Shown: positions 17,592-27,272 of the stretch, piece after piece
How the letters are laid out: every line of letters starts with the position of its first letter
Position numbering within the stretch: position 1 is the first letter of the stretch
Assembly (NCBI RefSeq): GCF_004364165.1
Contig: NZ_SOAY01000010.1
Location: forward strand, 1,205,098-1,269,097
Origin: Maribacter spongiicola
GTDB lineage: Bacteria > Bacteroidota > Bacteroidia > Flavobacteriales > Flavobacteriaceae
Direction: 5' to 3'
Length of the DNA stretch: 64,000 nt
The notes under the pieces: model-generated
The model's input: only the letters and a program-made list of their open reading frames with translations
The model's database searches: none
What the model was told of the DNA's origin: nothing
Made by a program: the position numbers and the translations under genes

Positions 17592-19325
17592 ATGAGAAAA
17601 ATTCTTTTGGTTCTAGTGGTCGTAGCTTTTGTAATGGGGTGTTCAGAACCTCCTAAATTAGAGCGTAAGTTTACCATCAATGTAAGTTATTCAGCTGAGG
17701 TAGATTCTTTGGCAAAAGATGGTCGTTTGCTGCTTATGCTATCTTCCGACGATAGCAATGAACCAAGGTTTCAGATTAATGACGGACTCAACACGCAACT
17801 CATTTTCGGTATGAATGTAGAGAATTGGGCTAAAGATTCTGTGTTGACTTTTGATGAAACTGTATTCGGTTATCCGTACGAAAGTTTAAAAGATGTCCCA
17901 CCAGGGGAATATAATGTTCAGGCACTTTTAAACGTGTATGAAACTTTTAATTTGTCTACCGGTCATACAGTTAAGTTGCCGATGGATAATGGCGAGGGAC
18001 AGCAATGGCAAAAATCCCCGGGTAATTTATATAGTAAGCCTTTTAAAATTCGAGTTGCAAGTAACGGCTTCGAAAATGTGTCGGTAGATTTGAATCAAGT
18101 GATTGCGCCAATTGCAGAACCAGAAGATACCAAGTGGATAAAACACGTAAAGGTGAAGTCAGAAAAACTTTCCGAGTTTTGGGGAAGAGATATTTTCTTA
18201 GGCGCTCATGTATTATTACCAAAAGGATTTGAAGAACATCCGGAAGCTAAATATCCTTTAATGGTTTTTCACGGACACTTTCCTTCCGATTTTGGCGGAT
18301 TCAGAACTACGCCTCCAGATCCTAAAATGAAACCAGAATATTCTGAACGATTTAGTTTAGAAGGTTATAATGTTATTGAACAGCAAGAAGCCTATAATTT
18401 TTATAAGCGATGGAACGAACCAGATTTCCCTCGTTTTATCATTATAGAAATTCAACATCCTACACCATATTATGATGATTCTTATGCGGTAAACTCTGCT
18501 AATCAAGGTCCATATGGCGATGCGATTACCTATGAGCTAATCCCTGAAATAGAAAAGCAGTTCAGAGGAATGGGCGAGGGGTGGTCCCGTTTTCTTTATG
18601 GCGGATCAACCGGCGGTTGGGAAGCTTTGGCAGTACAAGTAAAATACCCAGATGAGTATAATGGTTGCTTTGCGGCATGCCCAGATCCTATAGATTTTAG
18701 AGCATATACCTTAACGAATATCTATGAAGATGAAAACGCATATTTCTATAAGAGTGCACACAAAACATTAGAAGTACCATCGCATCGTAATTATCTAGGG
18801 CAAATACAATCTACCTTAAAACAAGGAAATCATTTAGAATTGGTGTTGGGAGATAAATCGAGATCCGGACAACAATGGGATATTTGGGAAGCAACCTATT
18901 CTCCGCAAGGTGATGATGGTTACCCAGAGCGGATTTGGGATAAAAAGACCGGCGATATCAATCCTAAGGTAGCCGAATACTGGAAAGAGAATTTCGATCT
19001 TCGTCATATTCTAGAACGCGATTGGGATAAGTTGGGTGATAACCTAAAAGGGAAAATTCATATCTATTGTGGCGATATGGATAATTACTATCTAAACAAT
19101 GCTGTCTACTTGATGGAAGATTTCTTGGAAAGTACTACGGATCCTTATTATGAAGGGGAAGTAAAATATGGAGATCGAGATGAACATTGTTGGAACGGCG
19201 ATCCAGACCAACCTAACGCTATTACCCGTTTAAGATACAACAGCATGTACGTGCCTAAGATTATGGAGCGTATAGAGAAAAGTGCTCCTAAAGGGGCAGA
19301 TTTGACAAGTTGGAGGTATAAGTAG
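17592..19325 (+). CDS. Lipoprotein alpha/beta-hydrolase, putative esterase
   Basis: ATG 17592 gives a lipoprotein signal with lipobox FVMGC (Cys at about 18); the longer frame from 17538 adds an implausible leader. The N-terminal 180 residues look like a beta-sandwich. The catalytic domain has an esterase-like nucleophile elbow GGSTGGWEAL, an oxyanion-side motif FHGHFPSDFGG, and candidate acid and base residues near YCGDMDNYYLNN and GDRDEHCWNG. The substrate is not evident; carbohydrate esters or peptides are possible. The total of about 577 residues is longer than simple esterases because of the N-terminal domain. Confidence 0.82.
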   Translation: MRKILLVLVVVAFVMGCSEPPKLERKFTINVSYSAEVDSLAKDGRLLLMLSSDDSNEPRFQINDGLNTQLIFGMNVENWAKDSVLTFDETVFGYPYESLKDVPPGEYNVQALLNVYETFNLSTGHTVKLPMDNGEGQQWQKSPGNLYSKPFKIRVASNGFENVSVDLNQVIAPIAEPEDTKWIKHVKVKSEKLSEFWGRDIFLGAHVLLPKGFEEHPEAKYPLMVFHGHFPSDFGGFRTTPPDPKMKPEYSERFSLEGYNVIEQQEAYNFYKRWNEPDFPRFIIIEIQHPTPYYDDSYAVNSANQGPYGDAITYELIPEIEKQFRGMGEGWSRFLYGGSTGGWEALAVQVKYPDEYNGCFAACPDPIDFRAYTLTNIYEDENAYFYKSAHKTLEVPSHRNYLGQIQSTLKQGNHLELVLGDKSRSGQQWDIWEATYSPQGDDGYPERIWDKKTGDINPKVAEYWKENFDLRHILERDWDKLGDNLKGKIHIYCGDMDNYYLNNAVYLMEDFLESTTDPYYEGEVKYGDRDEHCWNGDPDQPNAITRLRYNSMYVPKIMERIEKSAPKGADLTSWRYK

Positions 19326-19330
19326 ATCTA

Positions 19331-20848
19331 TTAAAAACTTAGTGTTTTTTTAAAGCTAAATCCATCGCGATTTGAAGAATAATTTGGCTGAGTAATTAAT
19401 TGATTTTGATTAAAAGTATAGTCGTAATTTTTGTAAAGGGTGCAGGTTAAGAATTTACTTTGGTCGGATGTTTCATTAAAATTCATATTTATCCCGAGAT
19501 TTAATAATGTTTCATTTATTATTTCGGGTATTTCGATAGTTTTATGAAGTATGTCAATATTATCTTTTTCAGAAGTTATAATACTCCAGCTTACGGTATT
19601 TGATAAATCGGGGGTTGTAAGTATAAGATTTAAGCCTAAATAATCATACTCTCCAGAAATATTTACGGTATTACCACCTTGTAATATGTTAACATTCGGA
19701 GACTCAATTTTCTTATTGGTTATATCCTGATTTATGAATATTTCACTACTATTTTCTGAATATGCTAATCTAGCTTGATTAATTTCAAATTCATCAATAA
19801 GTGGTATTTCAATAATGTTATTGTTTGCATTTCGCGATACAAATGCTTCGTAGAATTTATTATTTTGGAAATCATTATTATCAATAAAACCATATAAATT
19901 TAATCTGAAATTTGACGAAACTGGTATTTCAAGTTCTTCAATGTTAGTAAGTGATTTGGAATCACCTAAGACATATTCGGTTTTGTTTATGTCATCTATA
20001 AAGAAATATTTAAAATCGTCAAAAGTGTTTAGGTTATCAGAAGAGGTAGTTATTAGGAAGTTTTTAGTTTGAGCCAATGAATATATTAAAACGTATTCTG
20101 AGTTGTCTCGACTCACGATGGTGCTATTGAAATTATTTGCAATTAGTGCCGGTGTTATTTCTGAAGTGAAATTTAAAGACTCAGTTTTTGGAAAAAAATA
20201 TGGACTATTAAAGTTGTAATCTGCATTGACAACAGTACCTGGTTTTATATCAACAAAGGATAACAATTGATAAAACCCATTAAATAATGTAGGAAGTTCA
20301 TATCTCGTGACTATTAAATCTTCTTTAATAAAATTATTGTCGGTGTAGAATATACCATCATTTATACCTTCTATTTGTTTTATGTCAATTAGAATTCCAG
20401 ATTGATTATGTATAGAAATATATCTCAAACCCTGAAGTGGATTTTCTTTTTGGTAGAATGTCTGGTCTTCAAAAAGAAGTTTTTTTATTTCTATGTTAAC
20501 ATCGAATGATGTTTCTTGGTTTTGAGAATCTGTGGATTTGATTTTTAAAATATGATTTCCAATATTAAATAGAAAAGGGTCAATTGTATATTCAAAAGAT
20601 TTTTCAGTACTGGAAATTAATTCTTGATTATCGATATACAATTCAGTTTGTACATTATAATCAGATTCAATTGTAATCAAGAAATTGGTTTCTATTTCAA
20701 CATAACTAAGATTTTCCGAAATAGAAATAACTGGTTTATTAATCATTTCTTGTTCAATCATTCCTTCTGTTGACTCATCATCGCAACTAATCCAAGTACA
20801 AAATAATAGTGAAAATATAATTCTGTAGAAAACTCTTAATTTCAACAT
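19331..20848 (-). CDS. Hypothetical lipoprotein with Ig-like N-terminal region
   Basis: The 505-residue protein begins with a signal peptide and lipobox TWISC. Residues 35-125 read like an Ig-like sandwich (SYVEIETNFLITIESD, GNHILKIKSTDSQNQETSF). The rest is Asn- and Ile-rich beta-strand sequence with no motif I can name. It is convergent with the esterase (five bases between stops) and divergent from the aldo/keto reductase. The sequence is more AT-rich than its neighbours, which may reflect fast evolution or transfer. Confidence 0.75.
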   Translation of the reverse strand: MLKLRVFYRIIFSLLFCTWISCDDESTEGMIEQEMINKPVISISENLSYVEIETNFLITIESDYNVQTELYIDNQELISSTEKSFEYTIDPFLFNIGNHILKIKSTDSQNQETSFDVNIEIKKLLFEDQTFYQKENPLQGLRYISIHNQSGILIDIKQIEGINDGIFYTDNNFIKEDLIVTRYELPTLFNGFYQLLSFVDIKPGTVVNADYNFNSPYFFPKTESLNFTSEITPALIANNFNSTIVSRDNSEYVLIYSLAQTKNFLITTSSDNLNTFDDFKYFFIDDINKTEYVLGDSKSLTNIEELEIPVSSNFRLNLYGFIDNNDFQNNKFYEAFVSRNANNNIIEIPLIDEFEINQARLAYSENSSEIFINQDITNKKIESPNVNILQGGNTVNISGEYDYLGLNLILTTPDLSNTVSWSIITSEKDNIDILHKTIEIPEIINETLLNLGINMNFNETSDQSKFLTCTLYKNYDYTFNQNQLITQPNYSSNRDGFSFKKTLSF

Positions 20849-20917
20849 ACAAGAAAAGTTAGATTTTAATTATAACGAAACCTTTAAATTATTATTTTCA
20901 TTGATTAAGTTTATCAT

Positions 20918-21889
20918 ATGAAATACAGAAGATTCGGAAGAACAGATTGGCAAGTAAGTGAAGTAGGATACGGAATGTGGGGAATGGCTGGTTGGACGGC
21001 TAGTGACGATGCTCAATCTGCGAAATCATTGGACTTAGCAGTTGAAAACGGAGTCAATTTCTTTGATACCGCTTGGGGTTATGGAGAAGGACATAGTGAG
21101 GAGTTGCTTGGGGAGTTGGTAAAAAGACATCCTTCTAAGAAGTTATATACAGCAAGTAAGATTCCACCAAAAAACTTTCAGTGGCCGGCAAAACCTGAAT
21201 ATACTTTTGAGAACTCCTATCCGACAGAACATATTATGGAATACACGCATAAGACGCTAAAGAATTTGGGTCTGGAGCAAATAGACCTCATGCAATTTCA
21301 TACATGGGATGACGGTTGGAGCGACAGAGAAGAATGGCAACGCGCTATTGAAGATCTAAAGACTTCGGGCAAAGTTGCAGCAATGGGCATTAGTATGAAT
21401 CGTTGGGAGCCGGAAAATGGAATCAAAGCTTTAAAAACAGGATTATTAGATGCTGTACAGGTCATTTACAACATATTCGATCAAGCGCCAGTAGATAAGC
21501 TGTTTCCGTTATGCAAAGAGCTTGATATTGCAACCATAGCACGTGTGCCTTTTGATGAAGGTACATTGACAGGAACTATGACGAAAGAAACTACGTTCCC
21601 CGAAGGCGATTGGCGTGGCACCTATTTTGTACCTGAGAATTTGATTTCTTCTGTAAAACATGCTGATGCTTTAAGACCATTGATTCCTGAAGGTATGACC
21701 ATGGCTGAAATGGCACTTCGTTTTATACTAATGAACGATGATGTAGGTACTACCATACCTGGTATGCGTAAGCAACGTAATGTATTGGCGAATACAGCTG
21801 CTAGTGATGGTAAATTGTTGTCTAATGAGCTGTATGAAGAATTAAAAAAGCACCGTTGGGATAGAGTACCGACTTCTTGGTCGCAGTAA
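20918..21889 (+). CDS. Aldo/keto reductase
   Basis: NADPH-dependent oxidoreductase of the AKR fold, 323 residues. The catalytic set can be placed: Asp and Tyr in FFDTAWGYGEGHSEELLG, Lys in YTASKIPP and His in LMQFHTWDDGW. The first residues KYRRFGRTDWQVSEVGYGMWG are typical of the YghZ/general-stress branch. The carbonyl substrate is not predictable. It is a monocistronic unit flanked by genes on the opposite strand. Confidence 0.93.
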   Translation: MKYRRFGRTDWQVSEVGYGMWGMAGWTASDDAQSAKSLDLAVENGVNFFDTAWGYGEGHSEELLGELVKRHPSKKLYTASKIPPKNFQWPAKPEYTFENSYPTEHIMEYTHKTLKNLGLEQIDLMQFHTWDDGWSDREEWQRAIEDLKTSGKVAAMGISMNRWEPENGIKALKTGLLDAVQVIYNIFDQAPVDKLFPLCKELDIATIARVPFDEGTLTGTMTKETTFPEGDWRGTYFVPENLISSVKHADALRPLIPEGMTMAEMALRFILMNDDVGTTIPGMRKQRNVLANTAASDGKLLSNELYEELKKHRWDRVPTSWSQ

Positions 21890-21893
21890 TGAT

Positions 21894-22736
21894 TTATTGA
21901 TGTTTGTTAATTTCTTTATGAAGTAACTTAATAAGTAAGCTATCTTTTTTCTTTTCTAAAAGCCAGTTGTCTACTACAGTTTTAAATATGCTGTCTTTTG
22001 GAAGAAGATATCCAAAATCAAAACTGTTGAATGGGGCATTTGGATTTACAGCAGCTAGTTCTTTATGAATTTGTTGTTGAATTAATGTTTCAATCGCATC
22101 GGTGACCATAACATCTGCTTCATTGACTACCAATTTTTGAAAAATACTCAAGTTGTCTTCGTTAAGAATTAGGGTAGCTTCTGGGAAGTTTGCCCTTGCA
22201 AAAGCTTCATTGGTGCCACCTGGATTAAATATAACTCTTACCTCTTTGTTATTAATCTTTTCAATTGAATTATATTTTAATGCATTCTCATCTCTAGTAA
22301 TAGCAGCTTTACCACTTGAATATACTGGTATACTAAAAAAGGATGTTTTTTTTCTTTCAGGAGTAATTGTAATTCCACACATACCAATGTCAAATTTATT
22401 TTCCATTAAATCTGACATTAGTGTTGGCCAGCTAGTTTCAATGAATTCAACTTTTACACCTAAAGACTTTGCTAAATCCTTTCCCATTTTTATATCAATT
22501 CCGGTATAGTTGCCGGTTGAATCTATTATATATGAAAAAGGCTTAAAATCTCCTGTTGTACCAACTCTTAAAGTTTGTTTTTGGTAAATATTATTTAGTA
22601 TATCAGAACCACTTTCAATACTACTATCAGTATAATTTTTTTTTGAATTGGATAGTTTTGGGCTACATCCTATTTCAAAGCAGATTACTATAGTAAATAA
22701 TAATATTTTTAAATAGTGGTCAAAAGATTTAAACAT
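21894..22736 (-). CDS. PheC-like cyclohexadienyl dehydratase, solute-binding-protein fold, probably a lipoprotein
   Basis: The fold is that of family-3 solute-binding proteins, but the detailed motifs resemble periplasmic cyclohexadienyl (arogenate/prephenate) dehydratase PheC: LRVGTTGDFKPFSYI, ETSWPTLMSDLMENKFDIGM, NPGGTNEAFARANFP, and MVTDAIETLIQQQIHKELAA, which retains the glutamate I believe is catalytic in the Pseudomonas enzyme. The signal ends in EIGCS, a lipobox-like site. I chose ATG 22736; ATG 22757 would overlap the upstream VOC gene. The alternative is an amino-acid-binding protein, but no ABC permease lies nearby. Confidence 0.8.
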   Translation of the reverse strand: MFKSFDHYLKILLFTIVICFEIGCSPKLSNSKKNYTDSSIESGSDILNNIYQKQTLRVGTTGDFKPFSYIIDSTGNYTGIDIKMGKDLAKSLGVKVEFIETSWPTLMSDLMENKFDIGMCGITITPERKKTSFFSIPVYSSGKAAITRDENALKYNSIEKINNKEVRVIFNPGGTNEAFARANFPEATLILNEDNLSIFQKLVVNEADVMVTDAIETLIQQQIHKELAAVNPNAPFNSFDFGYLLPKDSIFKTVVDNWLLEKKKDSLLIKLLHKEINKHQ

Positions 22737-22746
22737 AGGTATTGGT

Positions 22747-23172
22747 CTATTTGGCAAACAACTGCTCCATATCTTTAAAAGCTTTAAATTCTAAAGCATT
22801 GCCGGCGGGATCATAGAAAAACATGGTAGCTTGTTCTCCAACTTTACCTGCAAAACGTACATAAGGTTCAATAACAAATGTTACACCTTTGGATTTTAGC
22901 TCTTCTGAAAAACTTTGAAACGTATCCCAGGGTAATACTACTCCGTAGTGCGGTACGGGAACATCATGACCATCAACGGGATTATGGTGCACACTTTCAG
23001 TCTCTGACTTAGGTTTGTAATGAATCACCAATTGATGTCCGAATAAATTGAAATCTACCCAGTGGTCACTACTACGACCTTCTTCACAATTTAAAATATC
23101 TCTGTAAAAAGTTCTGCATTCCGCTAAATTATGAACGGGAATGGCAATATGGAAAGGTGTTACATTTTGCAT
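22747..23172 (-). CDS. VOC-superfamily (glyoxalase/bleomycin-resistance fold) protein
   Basis: The 141-residue protein has two beta-alpha-beta-beta-beta modules. Likely metal ligands are the His in FHIAIPVHN, the His in HYGVVLPW and the Glu in [10 protein letters not shown]. The substrate is unknown. The gene lies two bases from the Rho-N protein and ten bases from the PheC-like gene, all on the minus strand, so they are probably one transcript. Confidence 0.88.
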   Translation of the reverse strand: MQNVTPFHIAIPVHNLAECRTFYRDILNCEEGRSSDHWVDFNLFGHQLVIHYKPKSETESVHHNPVDGHDVPVPHYGVVLPWDTFQSFSEELKSKGVTFVIEPYVRFAGKVGEQATMFFYDPAGNALEFKAFKDMEQLFAK

Positions 23173-23174
23173 AA

Positions 23175-23426
23175 TCAGTTATTTCTTAAGGCTGAAATTA
23201 ACTCTTTTTTGCTCATTTTCGAACGTCCATCGATACCAATTTCTTTAGCTTGGTCATAAAGTTCCTTTTTGGTTCTTTCTTCATAGGTTGAAGCTTTACC
23301 GCCTTTCTTTCCCGCATCTTTAGTATTTGCAATACGTGCCGCTTTTTCTTTACTATAACCTTTGTCTACTAAAGCTTCGTATTGTTTTTCGTTCTGTATT
23401 TGTGGTATGTTGTTTGACTTTGCCAT
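23175..23426 (-). CDS. Small basic protein with Rho-N/SAP-like C-terminal motif
   Basis: This 83-residue lysine-rich protein has a DUF7218-like N-terminal half ([14 protein letters not shown]) and a C-terminal helix-extended-loop-helix ([20 protein letters not shown]) typical of Rho-termination-factor N domains, which bind nucleic acid. It probably binds DNA or RNA. It leads the minus-strand cluster with the VOC and PheC-like genes. Confidence 0.82.
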   Translation of the reverse strand: MAKSNNIPQIQNEKQYEALVDKGYSKEKAARIANTKDAGKKGGKASTYEERTKKELYDQAKEIGIDGRSKMSKKELISALRNN

Positions 23427-23483
23427 TTTTATTTTAAAATTAAATAAAAAGTGACTTTTGGGTGTGCTGTATACAATCGGAAA

Positions 23484-24368
23484 TTATCCTTCTAAAAAAG
23501 AAACTATTTTATCATTTACGCCATCTTGGTGCATAGAATGCCCTAAACCTTCTGTACTTACCAATTCACTTCCTTCCCAATGTTTATGCACATCGACCGA
23601 CGCGTGATAGGGAGCAATCTTATCAAACTTGTCATGAAAGAGTAAGCCTTTCTTTATGTTGCTCTGAACAAATTTGGAGCTTGAAAATTCTTCTACCGTA
23701 AATTTGAATTTGTTGTACACTAAGTCTTTTAATGCTTTTAAAACCTTATCGTTGAAACCTAGTAAATTCTTATAATGCGCCAGTATCTCATGAAACTCTG
23801 ATGGTGAACCAATGGTCACTATTTTTTCAATGGTTTTGTTTGGGTGTAAAGACTCATTGTATAAAACGGTCATGCCACCCATGGAATGTCCAATAACAGT
23901 AGTTGGTCTGTATTTGGTCAATACTTGTTGCACGGTATCGGCATATAAAGGTACATGAAGGTTGCCACCTGAGGAATACCCGTGTGCGGGCGCATCAAAA
24001 GCAATGATATTATAATCTGCTTTTTGTAATCTTTCTATGAGTTTATGCCAACGCCAGGTATTACTTTCCCAACCGTGTACTAGTAAAACGGTTTCTTTGC
24101 TTCCGCGCCAATTGTAAACTTGAATTTCATTTTCATCTAACGATAATACCTCTAGTTTAGCTTGGTCTAAAAATGCTTTTTGATTTGGTAGTACACTACC
24201 TTTTCTAACCTTTATAAATACTAAAAAAGCCTTGTAAGCGGCTTTCTTTGGAGAAAACCAGACAAGGATGTTAAAGTAGAATCCGATTAATTTAGGTATG
24301 AGCTTTTGAAGGAATACGGGCACCTGATAAAATTTTGAAATGTATATAAAATATCCGAAGGATATCAA
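23484..24368 (-). CDS. Alpha/beta-hydrolase
   Basis: The 294-residue hydrolase has the nucleophile elbow GHSMGG, the oxyanion motif LLVHGWESNTWRWHKL, FDAPAHGYSSGG, and a late His in GLGHSMHQDG. The N-terminal 40 residues are hydrophobic (VPVFLQKLIPKLIGFYF) and may anchor it to the membrane. The frame is closed by TAA two codons before a TTG at 24368, and no ATG occurs until the active site, so TTG is the start. The substrate is unknown. Confidence 0.9.
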   Translation of the reverse strand: MISFGYFIYISKFYQVPVFLQKLIPKLIGFYFNILVWFSPKKAAYKAFLVFIKVRKGSVLPNQKAFLDQAKLEVLSLDENEIQVYNWRGSKETVLLVHGWESNTWRWHKLIERLQKADYNIIAFDAPAHGYSSGGNLHVPLYADTVQQVLTKYRPTTVIGHSMGGMTVLYNESLHPNKTIEKIVTIGSPSEFHEILAHYKNLLGFNDKVLKALKDLVYNKFKFTVEEFSSSKFVQSNIKKGLLFHDKFDKIAPYHASVDVHKHWEGSELVSTEGLGHSMHQDGVNDKIVSFLEG

Positions 24369-24388
24369 ATTTTAGGGTTTTAAGAATA

Positions 24389-24943
24389 TCAATCCCAACC
24401 GACCATCATGTATTTTACTTTTGCAGTATCTGGTATTTGTACCTCTTCAATAGTACTGTTGGCATTATATCGAAGGCTTTCAGGTAGTTCTTTTTTATCT
24501 ATGGTGAAATATAGATCACTGTCTTTTAATAGAATCACCACATTGTTCATAGATGTAATGATCTTTTTAATAGGATAGTTTTCTCGTATCTCTTTAAAAG
24601 TACTTACTTTAGAAATGCCTTTATCCGTCACAAATCTGTCATCATTGATGATAACGTTCTGTATAGTAGCGATGCTATCGTTATTTGGTGTTAAGGTCAA
24701 TAGTAAAGCACCACCTCTTTCGTAAATTTTTATTTTACTGGCTCCATTACCGAAATTTAGCTTGACGGTATCTTGAACTACCGAGTCTTTTTCGAATATT
24801 AATTCAATATCACGTGCTAAGCTTTGCTTGGATAATCTACCAACTTGATCGCCAGATATTTGAAAATCTGTATTCTTCTCGTCTGTGCAATTTACCAGTA
24901 AACCACAGCAGAAAATTAATAAAAGGGTATATCTAAAATTCAT
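24389..24943 (-). CDS. Hypothetical lipoprotein
   Basis: The signal peptide and lipobox LLVNC (Cys at about 19) mark a 184-residue lipoprotein. The mature part is mixed alpha/beta with no motif I recognise. It lies three bases after the HerA-like ATPase gene and about 20 bases before the hydrolase, so it is probably co-transcribed with them. Confidence 0.78.
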   Translation of the reverse strand: MNFRYTLLLIFCCGLLVNCTDEKNTDFQISGDQVGRLSKQSLARDIELIFEKDSVVQDTVKLNFGNGASKIKIYERGGALLLTLTPNNDSIATIQNVIINDDRFVTDKGISKVSTFKEIRENYPIKKIITSMNNVVILLKDSDLYFTIDKKELPESLRYNANSTIEEVQIPDTAKVKYMMVGWD

Positions 24944-24946
24944 ATG

Positions 24947-26452
24947 CTATCTCATCACTTTTTTTAATACACCAAGTACACCTCTTATAAAAGTGGCACT
25001 TGTTAATACTTTTAATACCGGATTCTGTCTTGTGCTTGTTCTACTAGATGTTTTTCTAGCAGCCGGTTTGTTTTTTTCTTTTTCCGCCAATTTTTCTGCC
25101 TCCTCAATCTTTTCGTTCAAGATTTCATAAGCACTTTCTCGATCAATTACTTCACCATATTTTTTTACTAGTGATGATCTATCGTTTACCTCTTTTAATT
25201 CTTTATCGGTCAAGACATCCATACGGCTCATAGGTGCACGTAGTAATGTAGCCGCAAGTGGCGTAGGTCTACCTTTTTCATCTAAGGCAGATATCAAAGC
25301 CTCACCAATACCTAATGAGGTAAGTACTTCTTTGGTATCGTAAAACTCAGATTCGGGGTAGTTTTCTGCCGTCAATTTAATTGCTTTTCTATCTCTAGCG
25401 GTAAAAGCCCTTAATGCATGTTGCACCTTTAAACCTAATTGCGACAATACATCATTTGGCACATCTGTTGGGTTTTGGGTAACAAAATACAAACCAATAC
25501 CTTTTGAACGTATCAGTTTAACAATACTTTCTATTTGATCTAATAATGCTTTTGAAGCTTCTTTGAAAATAAGATGTGCTTCGTCTATAAATAAGATTAA
25601 TTCTGGTTTGTCGCTATCACCTTGTTCTGGGAAGGTGTCATATATTTCTGCCAATAGACTCAACATAAATGTAGAGAATAACTTAGGTCTGTCTTGAATA
25701 TCGGTTAGGCGTAGAATATTAATATAGCCTCTACCTTGCTCATCTATACGGGTAAGGTCATTTACATCGAAAGATTTTTCACCGAAAAACAATTCGGCAC
25801 CTTGTTGCTCTAATTCAATAATTTTTCTAAGAATGGTACCGGTAGAACTTGTAGAAATACGACCGTATTCTTTTGTGAATTCTGACTTACCGGCTCCTGT
25901 TGCATATTGCAATACTTTTTTGAAATCTTTTAAATCTAGCAATGGCATTTTTTGGTCATCGCAGTATTTGAATACTACGGCAACAATACCCGATTGCGTT
26001 TCAGAGAGGTCAAGTATACGTGATAATAATACTGGTCCGAATTCAGAAACCGTGGCTCTCAACTTTACACCATCTTGTTCAGATAACGAAAGTATCTCAA
26101 CAGGAAAGCTACTTGCTACAAAAGGGAAACCGATTTTAGCATGGCGTTCATCAATTTTAGCGTGACCGGGACTAGGTTGTGCCAATCCGCTTAAATCTCC
26201 TTTTAAATCCATCAGCATTACAGGAATACCTTTTTCAGATAAATTCTCTGCAAGCACTTGCAATGTTTTTGTTTTACCAGTACCCGTTGCACCTGCAATA
26301 AGCCCGTGCCTGTTTAAAGTTTTTAACGGAATTTTTACGAATGCATTAGTAACAGCTTCACCATTTAGCATGGCTGCGCCCATATTAATGTAATCGCCTT
26401 TCGTAGCATATCCCTTTTCTATATGCTCAAAAAAATCTTCGGTACCGGCCAT
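24947..26452 (-). CDS. HerA-like ATPase/helicase of the DUF853 family (YjgR-like)
   Basis: The protein has Walker A GATGTGKTKTLQ near residue 57 and Walker B LILFIDEAHLIF, then the family motif FVTQNPTDVPNDVLSQLG and an arginine-finger region (HALRAFTARDRKA). The ATG at 26452 (AGTEDFFEHIEKGYATKG) is preferred to the one at 26503, which adds a weak leader. At about 501 residues it is the normal length. The Lys-rich tail KNKPAARKTSSRTSTRQNP is probably disordered. No nuclease partner (NurA) is present, as usual for this bacterial branch. Confidence 0.92.
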   Translation of the reverse strand: MAGTEDFFEHIEKGYATKGDYINMGAAMLNGEAVTNAFVKIPLKTLNRHGLIAGATGTGKTKTLQVLAENLSEKGIPVMLMDLKGDLSGLAQPSPGHAKIDERHAKIGFPFVASSFPVEILSLSEQDGVKLRATVSEFGPVLLSRILDLSETQSGIVAVVFKYCDDQKMPLLDLKDFKKVLQYATGAGKSEFTKEYGRISTSSTGTILRKIIELEQQGAELFFGEKSFDVNDLTRIDEQGRGYINILRLTDIQDRPKLFSTFMLSLLAEIYDTFPEQGDSDKPELILFIDEAHLIFKEASKALLDQIESIVKLIRSKGIGLYFVTQNPTDVPNDVLSQLGLKVQHALRAFTARDRKAIKLTAENYPESEFYDTKEVLTSLGIGEALISALDEKGRPTPLAATLLRAPMSRMDVLTDKELKEVNDRSSLVKKYGEVIDRESAYEILNEKIEEAEKLAEKEKNKPAARKTSSRTSTRQNPVLKVLTSATFIRGVLGVLKKVMR

Positions 26453-26611
26453 TTTATATATTTTCGATAAAAATAGGGGATTTTTAACCAAACCTAAAAA
26501 CATGTGTAGCCTTAAATATCACGACTTTTTAACATTTGACGTACGAACAGTACGCGCCTGAGTACAGAATTTACCGGTACGTACTTCTAATAGAATTTGT
26601 CAACTAAAACG

Positions 26612-26619
26612 TATCTTTG
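26612..26619 (+). promoter_or_regulatory. -7 element of a probably near-leaderless queE promoter
   Basis: TATCTTTG is a perfect TAnnTTTG element only five bases before the queE ATG at 26624. With normal spacing the transcript would start at or next to the ATG. Upstream, CGTAC-GAACA-GTACG (26540-26554) and GTACGTAC (26577-26584) form small dyads that could be an operator. Confidence 0.5.
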
Positions 26620-26623
26620 CCGA

Positions 26624-27256
26624 ATGAAAAATGAGGAGGTATTGGAGAAAGTGAATAAAGGGGTGTATTTACCCTTAATGGAAGAGTTTTATACCATACA
26701 GGGTGAAGGCTTTCATAAAGGAACTGCAGCTTACTTTATTCGTGTTGGCGGGTGTGATGTTGGTTGCCATTGGTGTGATGTAAAAGAGAGCTGGAATGCA
26801 GAAACGCATCCGCCTACTGCCATTGAGCAAATTGTTGATAATGCCGCTAAATATTCTGATACTATTGTAATTACAGGCGGAGAACCTTTAATGTGGGATA
26901 TGAACCCGATTACAAAGGCATTAAAGGAAAAAGGTCTAAAAACACATATTGAAACTTCTGGTGCCTATACACTTTCTGGCGATTGGGATTGGATCTGTCT
27001 TTCACCTAAGAAGAATAAATTACCTGAAGGTCGTATTTACGAAGAAGCCCATGAGCTTAAAGTTATTGTTTATAACAAGCACGATTTAATTTTTGCTGAA
27101 GAGCAAGCTGCGAAAACCAACACCAATTGCATTTTATACTTGCAGCCAGAATGGAGTGTTCGAGATAAAGTGGTACCTATGATTGTTGACTATGTAATGA
27201 ACAACCCAAAATGGAAAGTGTCTTTACAAACGCATAAGTATTTGAATATCCCTTAA
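26624..27256 (+). CDS. queE: 7-carboxy-7-deazaguanine synthase (radical SAM)
   Basis: QueE converts 6-carboxytetrahydropterin to 7-carboxy-7-deazaguanine in queuosine biosynthesis. The substrate-side motif EFYTIQGEGFHKGTAAYFIR and the radical-SAM cluster GCDVGCHWCD (Cx3Cx2C) are present, followed by ITGGEPLMWD. The ATG at 26624 gives about 210 residues, the usual size; the upstream TTG at 26597 would lie before the promoter element. Other queuosine genes are not in the window. Confidence 0.95.
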   Translation: MKNEEVLEKVNKGVYLPLMEEFYTIQGEGFHKGTAAYFIRVGGCDVGCHWCDVKESWNAETHPPTAIEQIVDNAAKYSDTIVITGGEPLMWDMNPITKALKEKGLKTHIETSGAYTLSGDWDWICLSPKKNKLPEGRIYEEAHELKVIVYNKHDLIFAEEQAAKTNTNCILYLQPEWSVRDKVVPMIVDYVMNNPKWKVSLQTHKYLNIP

Positions 27257-27272
27257 ATAATAGAATTCATAA

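Noticed and set aside
17498..17680. N-terminal 61 codons of the minus-strand frame at 17330-17680
   Set aside because: This part overlaps the signal-peptide region of the divergent esterase and reads as noncoding; only the lipobox-bearing part is kept.
21894..22736. Amino-acid ABC transporter component
   Set aside because: There is no permease or ATPase gene nearby, and PheC-specific motifs are present.
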